Origin: Ketobacter alkanivorans
Lineage (GTDB): Bacteria; Pseudomonadota; Gammaproteobacteria; Pseudomonadales; Ketobacteraceae
Assembly: GCF_002863865.1 (NCBI RefSeq)
Contig: NZ_CP022684.1
Coordinates: 1,108,931 to 1,172,930, forward strand
DNA: 64,000 nt
Reading direction: 5' to 3'
Of the stretch, positions 14,860-24,009 are shown piece by piece. The notes under the pieces were generated by a model, which was not told the DNA's origin, made no database searches, and was given only the letters and a program-made list of their open reading frames with translations. Both the position numbers and the translations under genes were made by a program. Numbering within the stretch: position 1 is the first letter of the stretch; each line of letters begins with the position of its first letter.

Positions 14860-17782
14860 ACACCTCAATATCGTCAATAGGATATGGCTTGGAGATACCG
14901 TAACCTTGCGCATAATCGACTCCCATACGGCGCAGCATGTCGGTTATCTCCTCGCTTTCGACAAATTCCGCGATGGTTTTCTTTCCCATTACATGACCAA
15001 TTCGGTTAATTGACTCCACCATGGCGCAATCAATATCACTGGCAACCATATCCTTAACAAATACCCCATCGATCTTTAGATAATCCACCGGGAGACTCTT
15101 CAAATAACCGTACGAGGAAAAACCACTGCCAAAATCATCCAACGAGAAGCTACAACCAATTGCGCGAAACTCTTCAATAAACTTCAAAGTAGTAGAAAGG
15201 TTCGTAACCGCAATGGTTTCCGTAATCTCAAAACAAATTTTGTTGGGCGCTATACCATAACGCTCGAACTGCTCTCGCAAAAAAGCCGGGAACTCATTAT
15301 CCCCCAACGTTAAACCGGAAAGGTTCACAGACACATCGGCCACGCCACTGAGTTTTTTTGGATTATTCTCCATCCACTTAAATAGATTCTGAACCACCCA
15401 GCGATCGACTTGAGGCATCAAGTTATAACGTTCGGCTGCCGGCAGAAAGGTGCCTGGGTATACTATTCCATTATCATAATTCAACCGCAGCAGAACCTCA
15501 TAACTCTTACCCACAAAAGGATCAGCAGTGACTGCGACAATAGGCTGCACATACAACATAAAACTATCGTGCTCGATGGCGTCGGAAATGCGTGCTGCCC
15601 ATTGCATATGGGTTTGATGGGAAGCCAGATGGACATCCTCAGGGTCATATACATGCACCCGATTACGCCCGGAATTCTTTGCGGTATGGCAAGCAGCATC
15701 AGCCAGGTTAATCACTTCCTTAACCGAGTCCATTTCCCGTTTAATAGTGACGAGGCCGACACTTCCAGCCATGTTGAACATGCTTCCATCCCACTCAAAG
15801 CGCATGCTCTGGATCTGATGACGAATCTTCTGAGCCACCATAATTGCGTTATCTTCGGCACAGTTCGTTAGAAGAATCCCGAATTCATCTCCACCAAGAC
15901 GCGCCAGTACATCGCCACCCCGTGTTAACTGACGCAGCAATACGGTTACCTGCCTCAACAACTCATCACCTGCCACATGCCCACATGTATCATTAATCAG
16001 TTTAAACTGATCAAGATCCAGCAATAGCAGCGTATGATGTTCACTTTGATGGTGCACTTCCTCAAGCGCCTGATGCAACCGGCTTTCGAATTCTCTTCGA
16101 TTCACCAACCCAGTAAGCGGGTCATGGCGCGACAGAAACATCAGTTGCTCTTCGTTTCTTTTACGCTGAGTAATGTCGGAAACGAAGCCTTCCACCATCG
16201 CATCGTTGCCCCACTGGGCACCTGCGACTACTTTGGCAGACACTGACAACCAGCAAACCTGACCGTCCCGACGCAGCCCTCTCAGCTCAAACTGGTGTAC
16301 TCTGCCTTTCTCCATAATATTGCGAATAAGCGAATTGTAATCCACCTCATTCAGGAATTCGGTAATTTCCTTTTGCGAAAATGCTGTCATCAGCTCAGCT
16401 GGATTGGCGTAACCCAGCATGGATGCCAACGAGGGATTCACCGAGATCAAACGCCCGTCCAAATCACTTTGATAAATACCTTCGGCTGCATTTTCATACA
16501 GAGAACGATAGCGTTCCAAATTTTGTATTGATTGCCTTTGGGCTTCCAGTTTTTCCCTGCGTTCAATATTGATGCTATCGGCCAGCGCCATCGAGAACAG
16601 CACAACTTCCAATGCCACTCCAATCTGCAACATATACTCTGTGAGCTCATTTACGGGTATCCAGCCCATACGAGTAAGCGTAAGGACAAAGGCTCCAAAA
16701 AAATATACAAACCACCCACCCACAAAATATCGCGCGCGACGTTCACCTTTATACAAAAGATAAACACCAACAGACATACAGGTAATTAATGTCGGCAACA
16801 CCAGAAACGTTACCAGCTGAATAGACACATTGTATGACAGCACCACTGAAAGTGATGATAACAACAACGCCACTGATATCAGCAGGGCCAAGGCATAACT
16901 TGCCGCTGGCAAGCGCTTTGGCAAATTAAGAAAGGTTAGCGTGAACATACAATGAAATACTACGCTGAATGCCAGAAACAGAATCAAACTGATCTGGTGC
17001 CACTCCTTTAGTTGTGGCCACAGATATTGATAAGCTAATCCTTCTATTGAAAGCTGGAACAATAAGATCGAGACGCCGTACCCTACGTAATAAAGGTAAC
17101 TTTGATCCCGCACTACCACATAAATAAAGAGATTGTAGAGAACCATCACCAGCATGATGCCGATAAAGCCGCCTTTCAGCAAAAGCGTACTCTGCTCCTG
17201 AGCCCAGAAGGCATCCTGTCGCCACAACCGCACCGGCACCAATACAGACCCCTCGCTGCGCACCCTCAAGATGACTCGCAGATCTTCAAACTGCTCATCC
17301 GGCAAGGCCAGCACATAATCCCTATGCCAAAACGGACGCTGCATAAAGGGTCGCTGATCACCCGTAATCACATGGCTTACGACTTGTTCACCACTTACAA
17401 AGAACACGTCCAACTCATCCAACAGAGGAAAGTCAACGACTAACAGGTAGTCTGAGCCTCGCGCAAAATTAGGAATAGATGCACTTAGCCAAATGGTGCT
17501 CTGTACAAAACCAAGGTTAAGAGAGGGCTCCGTTAGCGGGCTCCATTCCTGACCCAAACGGGAGGTAAGAAGGTCATCAATTAGCAAACGGCCAGAACCA
17601 TCCACCAATACTGAAATAGACAAGTCCAGTGGATCATCTTGCTGATTGGCGGCTACGTGTGAAACACCAGAAAAGCCTGTGGCAGCCTGCAATACCGTAG
17701 CAAAAAGGCTAAACACCGACACAACCAGACAGGCAAGCGTGGCTTTCAGGGTTAGCGGGTTGCTGTGCCGGTTACAGGTCAT
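14831..17782 (-). CDS. 7TMR-DISM sensor with PAS, GGDEF and EAL domains
   Basis: A 983-residue membrane cyclic-di-GMP enzyme. A signal sequence (about 10-33) is followed by a periplasmic 7TMR-DISMED2-like beta domain (about 45-185), seven membrane helices (about 205-410), a coiled segment with ERREKLEAQRQS, a PAS domain (about 430-545), GGDEF (about 560-715) and EAL (about 735-975). GGDEF is intact in RLGGDEFGILL. The EAL signature is EVLLRL, and DDFGSGFSSYGYL, KIDGVFVKDM and AEFVESEE are kept, so both activities are possible. The periplasmic domain may bind a carbohydrate-like ligand. The Shine-Dalgarno before 17782 is weak. Its 3' end overlaps the convergent E2 gene by 29 bases. Confidence 0.92.
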   Translation of the reverse strand: MTCNRHSNPLTLKATLACLVVSVFSLFATVLQAATGFSGVSHVAANQQDDPLDLSISVLVDGSGRLLIDDLLTSRLGQEWSPLTEPSLNLGFVQSTIWLSASIPNFARGSDYLLVVDFPLLDELDVFFVSGEQVVSHVITGDQRPFMQRPFWHRDYVLALPDEQFEDLRVILRVRSEGSVLVPVRLWRQDAFWAQEQSTLLLKGGFIGIMLVMVLYNLFIYVVVRDQSYLYYVGYGVSILLFQLSIEGLAYQYLWPQLKEWHQISLILFLAFSVVFHCMFTLTFLNLPKRLPAASYALALLISVALLLSSLSVVLSYNVSIQLVTFLVLPTLITCMSVGVYLLYKGERRARYFVGGWFVYFFGAFVLTLTRMGWIPVNELTEYMLQIGVALEVVLFSMALADSINIERREKLEAQRQSIQNLERYRSLYENAAEGIYQSDLDGRLISVNPSLASMLGYANPAELMTAFSQKEITEFLNEVDYNSLIRNIMEKGRVHQFELRGLRRDGQVCWLSVSAKVVAGAQWGNDAMVEGFVSDITQRKRNEEQLMFLSRHDPLTGLVNRREFESRLHQALEEVHHQSEHHTLLLLDLDQFKLINDTCGHVAGDELLRQVTVLLRQLTRGGDVLARLGGDEFGILLTNCAEDNAIMVAQKIRHQIQSMRFEWDGSMFNMAGSVGLVTIKREMDSVKEVINLADAACHTAKNSGRNRVHVYDPEDVHLASHQTHMQWAARISDAIEHDSFMLYVQPIVAVTADPFVGKSYEVLLRLNYDNGIVYPGTFLPAAERYNLMPQVDRWVVQNLFKWMENNPKKLSGVADVSVNLSGLTLGDNEFPAFLREQFERYGIAPNKICFEITETIAVTNLSTTLKFIEEFRAIGCSFSLDDFGSGFSSYGYLKSLPVDYLKIDGVFVKDMVASDIDCAMVESINRIGHVMGKKTIAEFVESEEITDMLRRMGVDYAQGYGISKPYPIDDIEVFIPATPRHP

Positions 17783-17917
17783 GAAATACGAATCACAGGG
17801 TTTGGAGGCATTTACTTTTTCGTACTCAGCGAATGCAAATCAGTCATTTTCTAAGCATAGACCAGAACATTGCCGCCAGCAGGCTCCGAACCTGCATTAA
17901 CATTTAGATAGATGATG

Positions 17918-18646
17918 TTAGGATTTAATTGCTGCCAAAAACACTCTGATTCTGTCAGCGTTTTTTCCTAGATCACTTTTGCCCACTCGACTGACGGAAC
18001 GAACATCCACCCGGGAGCCTCCTTCAGGGCTCGCTTGGATGCGCACCGTAATATCGTCGACAAAGCCAAACCAAAAAGTACGGTCCGTCGCTTCCAGAAT
18101 CCCTGCCTGCTCATTTACCGCTTCAACCCGCCAGCCCAACTCAGTGGCTACGAATACAGCCTTCTGTAAAATGGACGCGGCCGATTGCGCCAGAACCAAC
18201 CCCTGAACATCTGGGTAATGCTCCGATTGCAGCGCTTTCACATCGGCAGCACCCTGTAGAGGATTAGCGCTGTCCGGCCGGACATTGGAGATAGCCGCTA
18301 TCGCTGGAGGCTGACCCCAATCAGTAGAGACATCATAGATAACGGGCGATTGACTGGCTTTAAGACCAAAATGAAAAACCGTCGCAACGGGCACCACTAA
18401 CACCAACACAACCAGAATCGCGCGATGCACCGCGGCCTGCTCTTGACGCCTGATGGCAGACAACAAGCACACACCCGCCAACCCCATGATGATCGCTGCC
18501 GTCAGAGCTGCTCCTGCCATCAACGGCAATGCCACTAAGACTCCCCACAGATCAAACCGAACCCCCAACGCCAACAGAGGGAATGACCAAGCAACAATAA
18601 TGGAAACCACCACTAACACGGGAAGCAACCTAAACAGTTTCTGCAT
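17918..18646 (-). CDS. DUF1499 membrane protein
   Basis: A 242-residue protein of unknown function. Three hydrophobic segments occupy about residues 8-28, 33-60 and 78-98, followed by a DUF1499 domain (about 110-240) with the family landmarks YPDVQGL, GFVDDITVRI, SRVDVRSVSRVGKSDLG and a C-terminal RIRVFL. Such proteins are widespread in proteobacteria and have no assigned role. The soluble domain probably lies on one face of the inner membrane. The start at 18646 has AAGGAAGG about ten bases upstream. It lies 35 bases downstream of cmoM and may be cotranscribed. Confidence 0.85.
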   Translation of the reverse strand: MQKLFRLLPVLVVVSIIVAWSFPLLALGVRFDLWGVLVALPLMAGAALTAAIIMGLAGVCLLSAIRRQEQAAVHRAILVVLVLVVPVATVFHFGLKASQSPVIYDVSTDWGQPPAIAAISNVRPDSANPLQGAADVKALQSEHYPDVQGLVLAQSAASILQKAVFVATELGWRVEAVNEQAGILEATDRTFWFGFVDDITVRIQASPEGGSRVDVRSVSRVGKSDLGKNADRIRVFLAAIKS

Positions 18647-18681
18647 TTGAACACACCTTCCTTACATTCAGCCCGGAGTCA

Positions 18682-19449
18682 TTAACTTCGCTGCACAACC
18701 ACATGGTAATAACGCCCAAGGGAACGATATGGCTCCTCCCGCGAAAAACGCTTTTCCAGTGTAATGATGTCCTGCTCAGAGCGGCGATCACGAATCTCTT
18801 TGTGCATGTAATCGTGAAACACCCTTATACCGCTTTTGCACAGCACTGTCATACCCTGCTCTTTTAGAAAGCCTAGCACCTGTTCCGGCAACAATGGATT
18901 GATCGGCGTAAGCCCTTGCCCGTTGCCACGCAATTTACCGTCAACAACCCGATCGAAGTAACCTCTGACCAGACTGCGAAACACGGTGGAATGCTGATTG
19001 TAAAACATCAACGAAAGATATCCGCCACCGCCCATTTGCCCTAATAAACTAAGGACTAGAGCCTGCCAGTCTATCACCCACTCCAGCACTGCATGACATA
19101 GCACCAGATCATAGGGCTGCTGAGGCTCAGGCAACGCCTGAATTGTACTGTGAATGTATTCAAATGCGTGATCAAGGCCCTCCTCTGCTGCACCTTGGCG
19201 AGCACTCTCAAGCATTACCGCTGAATGGTCACACAGCGTCACCTGATGCCCTTGGCGGGCCAAAATACGGGCAAACTGCCCCTGACCACCACCAGCATCC
19301 AGAATGCTCAATGGCGCTTGCAACCGCTGACCCAGGGTCTCATCCAGATCTCGCTCCAGCAGGGCCAAACGGACCTTCCCCTTGGTACCACTGTATATTT
19401 TCTGAGTAAACCGATGGGAAAGCTCATCAAAATTCTGATCTGTTGCCAT
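18682..19449 (-). CDS. cmoM: tRNA 5-carboxymethoxyuridine methyltransferase
   Basis: A 255-residue SAM-dependent methyltransferase closely resembling E. coli CmoM (formerly SmtA), which methylates cmo5U34 to mcmo5U in tRNAs reading NNN wobble codons. The start NFDELSHRFTQKIYSGTKG, the SAM motif LDAGGGQGQ, CHAVLEWV, GGYLSLMFYN, and the C-terminal block VRVFHDYMH with EEPYRSLGRYYHV all match the family. GGAG lies five to six bases before the ATG. It is followed on the same strand by the DUF1499 gene. Confidence 0.93.
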   Translation of the reverse strand: MATDQNFDELSHRFTQKIYSGTKGKVRLALLERDLDETLGQRLQAPLSILDAGGGQGQFARILARQGHQVTLCDHSAVMLESARQGAAEEGLDHAFEYIHSTIQALPEPQQPYDLVLCHAVLEWVIDWQALVLSLLGQMGGGGYLSLMFYNQHSTVFRSLVRGYFDRVVDGKLRGNGQGLTPINPLLPEQVLGFLKEQGMTVLCKSGIRVFHDYMHKEIRDRRSEQDIITLEKRFSREEPYRSLGRYYHVVVQRS

Positions 19450-19811
19450 ATATCTCCAGGCCCGATGTGATTACGAATAAAACTAGGGAGCAAAGCAGCT
19501 ATTGAGTGGGTCATTGTCAAAAAGTGACCTACAGAAGGTGACCCTCAATGTCACAATCAGACATAAGTGATACCGGGTTCACAGTTCCTGAGTACAACTC
19601 ACGTCAGTTTTTGACACTCTTAACACTTTTGATTTTTGCCACTACTCAGGTAGTGTCGAATCATTTTACACTTACCTCAACAAGCACAACCAAGAAGAAC
19701 AATAATTGCCCAAGGGCATCAATATCCAAACTGATTTAATGACAGCAATACAAATCCGTTTGGGGGGAAGCATCAGGCGTATCGATTGTAGGATTTTTGA
19801 GGTTACCCGGC
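19450..19811. other. Intergenic region between cmoM and a small gene
   Basis: A 362-base AT-rich gap. GTCAAAAAGTGAC near 19515 and GTCAGTTTTTGAC near 19604 form a 13-base inverted repeat with one mismatch and about 77 bases between arms, which could be paired binding sites. A 63-codon frame at 19548-19739 has a weak ribosome site and no recognisable similarity. No convincing promoter can be placed. Confidence 0.35.
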
Positions 19812-20006
19812 ATGTTAAAATTGATTCAAACCCACATGAAAAAGAAGCGGATTCAGGCCAAGGCTTCTGTTCCTAAGCAGGTGGTCATGGTGAACAAAGA
19901 AGATATTCAGCGCAAGCTGGCAGCTTATAAGCCTGTTGATAGCGGCAAGAAAGCCAATTTTCAAGGCCCCAGCTTGAACCGCAAAGAGCTTGAGGGCGCA
20001 GTGTAA
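19812..20006 (+). CDS. Small basic hypothetical protein
   Basis: A 64-residue, Lys/Arg-rich protein, MLKLIQTHMKKKRIQAKA at the start and a neutral tail ending RKELEGAV. GAGG is about ten bases before the ATG at 19812. The amphipathic middle (NKEDIQRKLAAYKP) looks like a folded helix. It is followed 30 bases later by a strong hairpin, which fits a real short transcription unit. I do not recognise the family, and it could be an unconserved frame. Confidence 0.4.
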   Translation: MLKLIQTHMKKKRIQAKASVPKQVVMVNKEDIQRKLAAYKPVDSGKKANFQGPSLNRKELEGAV

Positions 20007-20036
20007 GTACCTGTTGGACAACCCAACGGCAATCAC

Positions 20037-20068
20037 CGCTCCCATCAATCGGGTATCTGATGGGAGCG
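20037..20068. terminator. Hairpin between convergent genes
   Basis: An 11-base perfect stem (CGCTCCCATCA with TGATGGGAGCG) and a ten-base loop lie between the end of the small plus-strand gene at 20006 and the end of the alcohol dehydrogenase gene at 20083. Neither side has a real T-run, so termination efficiency is uncertain. The placement suggests a bidirectional barrier. Confidence 0.5.
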
Positions 20069-20082
20069 AGCGTTGTAACCGT

Positions 20083-21267
20083 CTACCAAGCCTTCTCTAA
20101 AACAGCCTTCGCATCATCCAGATCGACTTCCACCGGATTGAAAATAATCGATCCATCATCCAAAGCCATCTCAGCCAATCGCGCCAATTGATCTTTGGTT
20201 ACCTTGCCGGTTTCTGACAAGGTTCGGGGCAATTTGCATCGTCGATACAGCTCATCGCGGATTTCACGAATAGTATTGATAGCCGCACGGCCTCGTTCGC
20301 CAGCCGGGGTTTTAGCGTATACGTCCGCTCCGGCCAGAGGCAGCAATAGCTCACCGATAATATCGCCCCTCTCTTCCAGGTTGTATTCCAGCACATAAGG
20401 CAGGAACAGGTTCATACACAGGCCGTGGGGTAAATGGCACAGAGCCCCCAATGAATGCCCCAGCGAGTGCACCAGGCCAACCATAGAATTGGAGAAAGCA
20501 ATGCCCGCCATGGTGGACGCCTGAGCTAGCTCTAAACGAGCATCGGCATCGTCCGGCGCGTTCAGCACCTTAATCAAATTCTGACTGATTTTCGTGATCG
20601 CAGACACGGCGTAGGCATCACTGATTGGGTTTTTACCCATGCAAGTGAACGCCTCGATCGCATGGGTCATGGCATCCATGGCGGTCATCGCAGTAATGTG
20701 GGCAGGCAATGTCAGCGTCATGCGCGGATCTAAAATCGCAGCATTGGGCAACAGGAAATAGGAGGTAAACGGCAACTTAACCCCTTTCTCTACATCTGAA
20801 ATAACGGCCACAAGCGTTACCTCAGAACCCGTACCCGCAGTTGTGGGTACAACGAAGAAAGGCTTCAAAGGCTTGGTCAAAACACCAACCCCTGAGAACT
20901 GGGATAGATCTTCACCATCCTCCGACACCAGAATGTTAACTCCCTTGCTGGTATCGATAACGGAGCCACCGCCAACAGCGATAATGGAATCACAACCACT
21001 GTCTCGATAGAGCTTGGCAATGTTTTTTACCACAGTGGTGGAGGAATCTGGTGGTACATCATCGAAAATCTCTACCACATCCATACCACTTTCGGCGAAA
21101 GCACCCAGCACATGATCAACCAGACCCGCGCCGCGCACCCCTTTATCCGTAATGATCATGGGGCGAGACGCCGCAAGATTGCGCAATTCAAAAGGGATGT
21201 GTTCCAGAGCCGCATTACCGGCAACGACTTTTACTGGGCAGAAAAATTCATAATAGGCTTTTGTCAT
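20083..21267 (-). CDS. Iron-containing (group III) alcohol dehydrogenase
   Basis: A 394-residue NAD(P)-dependent Fe-type alcohol dehydrogenase. The nucleotide-binding GGGSVIDTSKG is near residue 95, followed by PTTAGTGSE. Metal ligands are visible as the Asp of ILDPRMT and the His residues of MTHAIEAF, VHSLGHSLG and LPHGLCMN. The family oxidises primary alcohols or reduces aldehydes. The ATG at 21267 with GGGG eight bases upstream is chosen over the longer frame to 21321, which would overlap the upstream gene. The start lies four bases after the stop of the SCP2-like gene, so the two form an operon. That pairing suggests a long-chain or lipid-derived alcohol; this is inference. Confidence 0.9.
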   Translation of the reverse strand: MTKAYYEFFCPVKVVAGNAALEHIPFELRNLAASRPMIITDKGVRGAGLVDHVLGAFAESGMDVVEIFDDVPPDSSTTVVKNIAKLYRDSGCDSIIAVGGGSVIDTSKGVNILVSEDGEDLSQFSGVGVLTKPLKPFFVVPTTAGTGSEVTLVAVISDVEKGVKLPFTSYFLLPNAAILDPRMTLTLPAHITAMTAMDAMTHAIEAFTCMGKNPISDAYAVSAITKISQNLIKVLNAPDDADARLELAQASTMAGIAFSNSMVGLVHSLGHSLGALCHLPHGLCMNLFLPYVLEYNLEERGDIIGELLLPLAGADVYAKTPAGERGRAAINTIREIRDELYRRCKLPRTLSETGKVTKDQLARLAEMALDDGSIIFNPVEVDLDDAKAVLEKAW

Positions 21268-21271
21268 TGTA

Positions 21272-21817
21272 TTAACCCCAAACCAGGTTTTTCGCGAGAC
21301 GCGTGTAAATTCGGCCGCCATCAGCCAGCTTTTCCTTCAATGAAAGCCGGGGATAACGTTTCAGCGCCCTTACTGCCACAAACTTGGGCAATATCAGGCT
21401 TTCCATACGATTAAGGCTGCGCACCAGCTTCATGGTATAAGCAATTTCGCCATCTACCAGCAAGCGATCATTCGCAAACGCCCGTGCGGTTCCCTCTTGG
21501 AATGAGAGCACTAGAAAAGCATGGTTTAGATGTTTGAACTTAAGGGAGACGTCCGGCTTGCGTGGTGCTGTTTTACCCAAGTAGCGAAGGCAACCAGAGC
21601 TGTCTTTCTGCATGACGAAACAAGGGCCGTTTGGCAAAGCGCGCATATCAAACATGAAGCCCTCAGGTAGATTTTTGACTTCATTTTGTATCTTCTCGTC
21701 CACCTGACTGGCGGCTTCCAGTCCACGGCCGATTACGTCCATCATCAACGCCACATAGGGGCGCTTAAGCGGTGCCGCGTTCAAGACGCCGCTGTTGAGC
21801 TGGTGTTGTCGATTCAT
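21272..21817 (-). CDS. SCP2-like lipid-binding protein
   Basis: A 181-residue protein that resembles the SCP2 sterol/lipid-carrier fold. The central stretch with VSLKFKHLNHAFLVLSFQEG, the following FANDRLLVDG and a C-terminal basic helix match the bacterial SCP2-like proteins found beside Fe-type alcohol dehydrogenases in hydrocarbon-degrading gammaproteobacteria, as I recall. No signal peptide is seen. It probably presents a hydrophobic substrate to the adjacent alcohol dehydrogenase, whose start is four bases downstream of its stop. The ATG at 21817 has a modest AGAAG site. Confidence 0.7.
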   Translation of the reverse strand: MNRQHQLNSGVLNAAPLKRPYVALMMDVIGRGLEAASQVDEKIQNEVKNLPEGFMFDMRALPNGPCFVMQKDSSGCLRYLGKTAPRKPDVSLKFKHLNHAFLVLSFQEGTARAFANDRLLVDGEIAYTMKLVRSLNRMESLILPKFVAVRALKRYPRLSLKEKLADGGRIYTRLAKNLVWG

Positions 21818-22016
21818 AATTCACACTTCTAATGGTGCTGTATAATTAGACTACGATTAAGCCAAGTGGTTTACACCAAGGCAAGAGGTTAATGCTAATT
21901 ATCTAATTGTAGGACGTCCACTAGCAGGTGCGACAAAATAGGCATGACTGATCATTCAGGCACAATTTAGCCCGAATAATAAGAAGTTATTGATTGAAAT
22001 CAGGTTTTGACAGGGA

Positions 22017-22250
22017 TCAGTAGCGCAGCCGCGCATCCAGCTGATCTACCGCCTCGCACCACTCCGAATCCTCATCTATGGCACTTTTTAGAAACTGGGA
22101 TTGAGAGTCGTTCCAAAACGGAGCCTGCTCGATCGAGGTTCCATTGGATAAATCACGATGCTGGGCAATGAACTCATCAATATTCTCAGGCTCATTAGGC
22201 AGCCCCAACTGTTTGAATAAATTACACATTGAGTAGTAAACAGAATCCAT
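22017..22250 (-). CDS. DUF2789 family protein
   Basis: A 77-residue cytoplasmic protein matching the DUF2789 pattern: CNLFKQLGLPN, IDEFIAQH, APFWNDSQSQFL and a C-terminal EWCEAVDQLDARLR. The role of the family is unknown. AAGGAG lies about ten bases before the ATG at 22250; the GTG directly before it is also possible. A longer TTG-initiated version to 22283 would use a frame without a good ribosome site. It is monocistronic. Confidence 0.8.
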   Translation of the reverse strand: MDSVYYSMCNLFKQLGLPNEPENIDEFIAQHRDLSNGTSIEQAPFWNDSQSQFLKSAIDEDSEWCEAVDQLDARLRY

Positions 22251-22528
22251 CACTTGCACGCTCCTTCTCAATTTACCTTCCACTAATCCTGCACGCTCAG
22301 CGCCGGATGCGCCAGCATTCCGTTATATCGAATGAACATAAATGAGTTAAGTCTGATTGCCTTAGGCGATGAGGCAGCCCGCACCCCACTGCGATGCTGT
22401 CTTTTCGGAAACCAAGAGTGGCCAATTCAACCGCCAAAACCGCCTCTTCTGCTAATGCATCTGCAATGAGAGACCCTATAATGCTGTTCTGAGTAACCCA
22501 ACAATAACGACAACAGGTATACGCTACG

Positions 22529-22789
22529 ATGAGTGACCTTAAGCAACAATTTGAAGACGCAGTGAATTTTGTACAGAACGGACCTGGGGATTTCAAACCT
22601 GACAACAGCCTAAAACTGCAGTTTTATGCCCTGTACAAGCAAGCCACAGAAGGGGATGTTAAGGGTAAGAAGCCCGGTTTGACGGACTTCGTAGGTCGAG
22701 CCAAATACAGTGCCTGGGAAAGCTTAAAAGGTATGTCCAGCGACAAAGCGATGGAAACTTACATCAGCAAGCTGGATGCCTTCCGCTAA
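22529..22789 (+). CDS. Acyl-CoA-binding protein
   Basis: An 86-residue protein, the standard length of the four-helix ACBP family, which binds long-chain acyl-CoA esters in the cytoplasm. Key motifs are LQFYALYKQATEGD with the CoA-binding Tyr and Lys, and AKYSAWESLKGMSSDKAM. The ribosome site is weak (AGGT about ten bases upstream). Bacterial ACBP is sporadic and fits a lipid- or hydrocarbon-storing lifestyle. Its TAA stop overlaps the moeA stop codon on the other strand, leaving no room for a terminator between them. Confidence 0.92.
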   Translation: MSDLKQQFEDAVNFVQNGPGDFKPDNSLKLQFYALYKQATEGDVKGKKPGLTDFVGRAKYSAWESLKGMSSDKAMETYISKLDAFR

Positions 22790-24009
22790 TTCAGAATCAT
22801 TTCGTAGGGTAGAAAGCGCACCAAATCGCCTTCTGACACCCGCTGCCCTGGGGGAACCACAGCAAACCCGTTCCCCCAGCTGGCGGAAAACAGTACGCCG
22901 GAGCTTTGATTGGGGTAGATCTCTACTTTACTGCCCTGCTCCGATTGCACCAGTCGTGCCCGCAAATATTCTTGTCGCCCTCCGGGTTTTCGGGTGCTGA
23001 ATCCAGCAGGCACCAGCACCTCGGTCGGCATATAGTCGCTGGCGCCTTGCATTTTCAGCAGCCATGGGCGACACAGCAGTGCAAAAGTGACAAACACCGC
23101 GGCTGGATTACCGGGCAAACCGGCAAACGGAATATCCATGATTCGCCCCAAGGTAAAGGGCTTGCCGGGCTTGATCGCCAAACGCCAGAAGGCCAAACTC
23201 CCAAGTTTTTCCAACACCGCTTTGATGTGGTCCTCCTCGCCGACTGATACGCCACCGCTGCTCAACACCACATCAGCTTCAGATGCCGCCCTGATAAACG
23301 CTGCTTCAGTCGCGCCGATATCGTCCGGCACAACGCCCAAATCCAGAATATCCAACCCCAAGCCACGCAGCAGCCCGATCAGAGTGTAACGATTGGAGTT
23401 ATAGATCTGACCTTTCTGCAGCGGTGTTCCTGGCTCCACCAACTCGTCCCCAGTGGATAAAATCGCCACTCGCAAGGGTTTATACACCCTGACCTCACCA
23501 ACCCCTACCGAAGCCAGCAGCCCCATATCCTGGGGCCGTATACGGCTGCCTTTGGCAAGAATGGTCTGGCCACTGCCGATATCCTGGCCGCGAGGTCGAA
23601 TATGCTGACCACGCTCAGGCGCCTCGTTGATAACGACACCCCGCTCATCAGCAGCCACGTCTTCCTGCATGATCACTGTATCGGCGTTGACAGGTACTTC
23701 GGCACCGGTGAATATCCGCGCCAAGGTGCCAGGCTCCAATGGCTGTGGCGCAACTCCCGCAGGTATACGCTGAGACACCTGCATGGACTGGCCGGGCTGG
23801 TAATCCTCAAAACGCAGACAATACCCATCCATGGCACTGTTGTCTGCCGGTGGAACGTCAACACCGGAGCAAACATCTTCCGCCAGAACTCGTCCCAGAG
23901 CATCCACAATGGATACCTGTTCAGTAGCCGTTGTAACTTTAACGGAATCCAGCAATTGGCTAAGCGCATCGGCTACCGGCATCAGCCCCGGCTTATCACA
24001 GCAACTCAT
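22786..24009 (-). CDS. moeA: Molybdopterin molybdenumtransferase
   Basis: A 407-residue enzyme that inserts molybdate into adenylylated molybdopterin to give Mo cofactor. Landmarks are DNSAMDGYCL near residue 60, SSGGVSVGEEDH near residue 255, and KPGKPFTLG with AGLPGNPAAVFV near residue 290. The C-terminal domain IV with GGRQEYLRARL is complete. Its ATG overlaps the moaB stop by four bases. The order moaA, moaB, moeA on one strand makes a molybdopterin block, although moaC, moaD and moaE are not in the window. Confidence 0.95.
   Translation of the reverse strand: MSCCDKPGLMPVADALSQLLDSVKVTTATEQVSIVDALGRVLAEDVCSGVDVPPADNSAMDGYCLRFEDYQPGQSMQVSQRIPAGVAPQPLEPGTLARIFTGAEVPVNADTVIMQEDVAADERGVVINEAPERGQHIRPRGQDIGSGQTILAKGSRIRPQDMGLLASVGVGEVRVYKPLRVAILSTGDELVEPGTPLQKGQIYNSNRYTLIGLLRGLGLDILDLGVVPDDIGATEAAFIRAASEADVVLSSGGVSVGEEDHIKAVLEKLGSLAFWRLAIKPGKPFTLGRIMDIPFAGLPGNPAAVFVTFALLCRPWLLKMQGASDYMPTEVLVPAGFSTRKPGGRQEYLRARLVQSEQGSKVEIYPNQSSGVLFSASWGNGFAVVPPGQRVSEGDLVRFLPYEMILN

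Noticed and set aside
19548..19739. 63-codon frame with one hydrophobic segment
   Set aside because: Weak ribosome site, low-complexity tail and no recognisable family.
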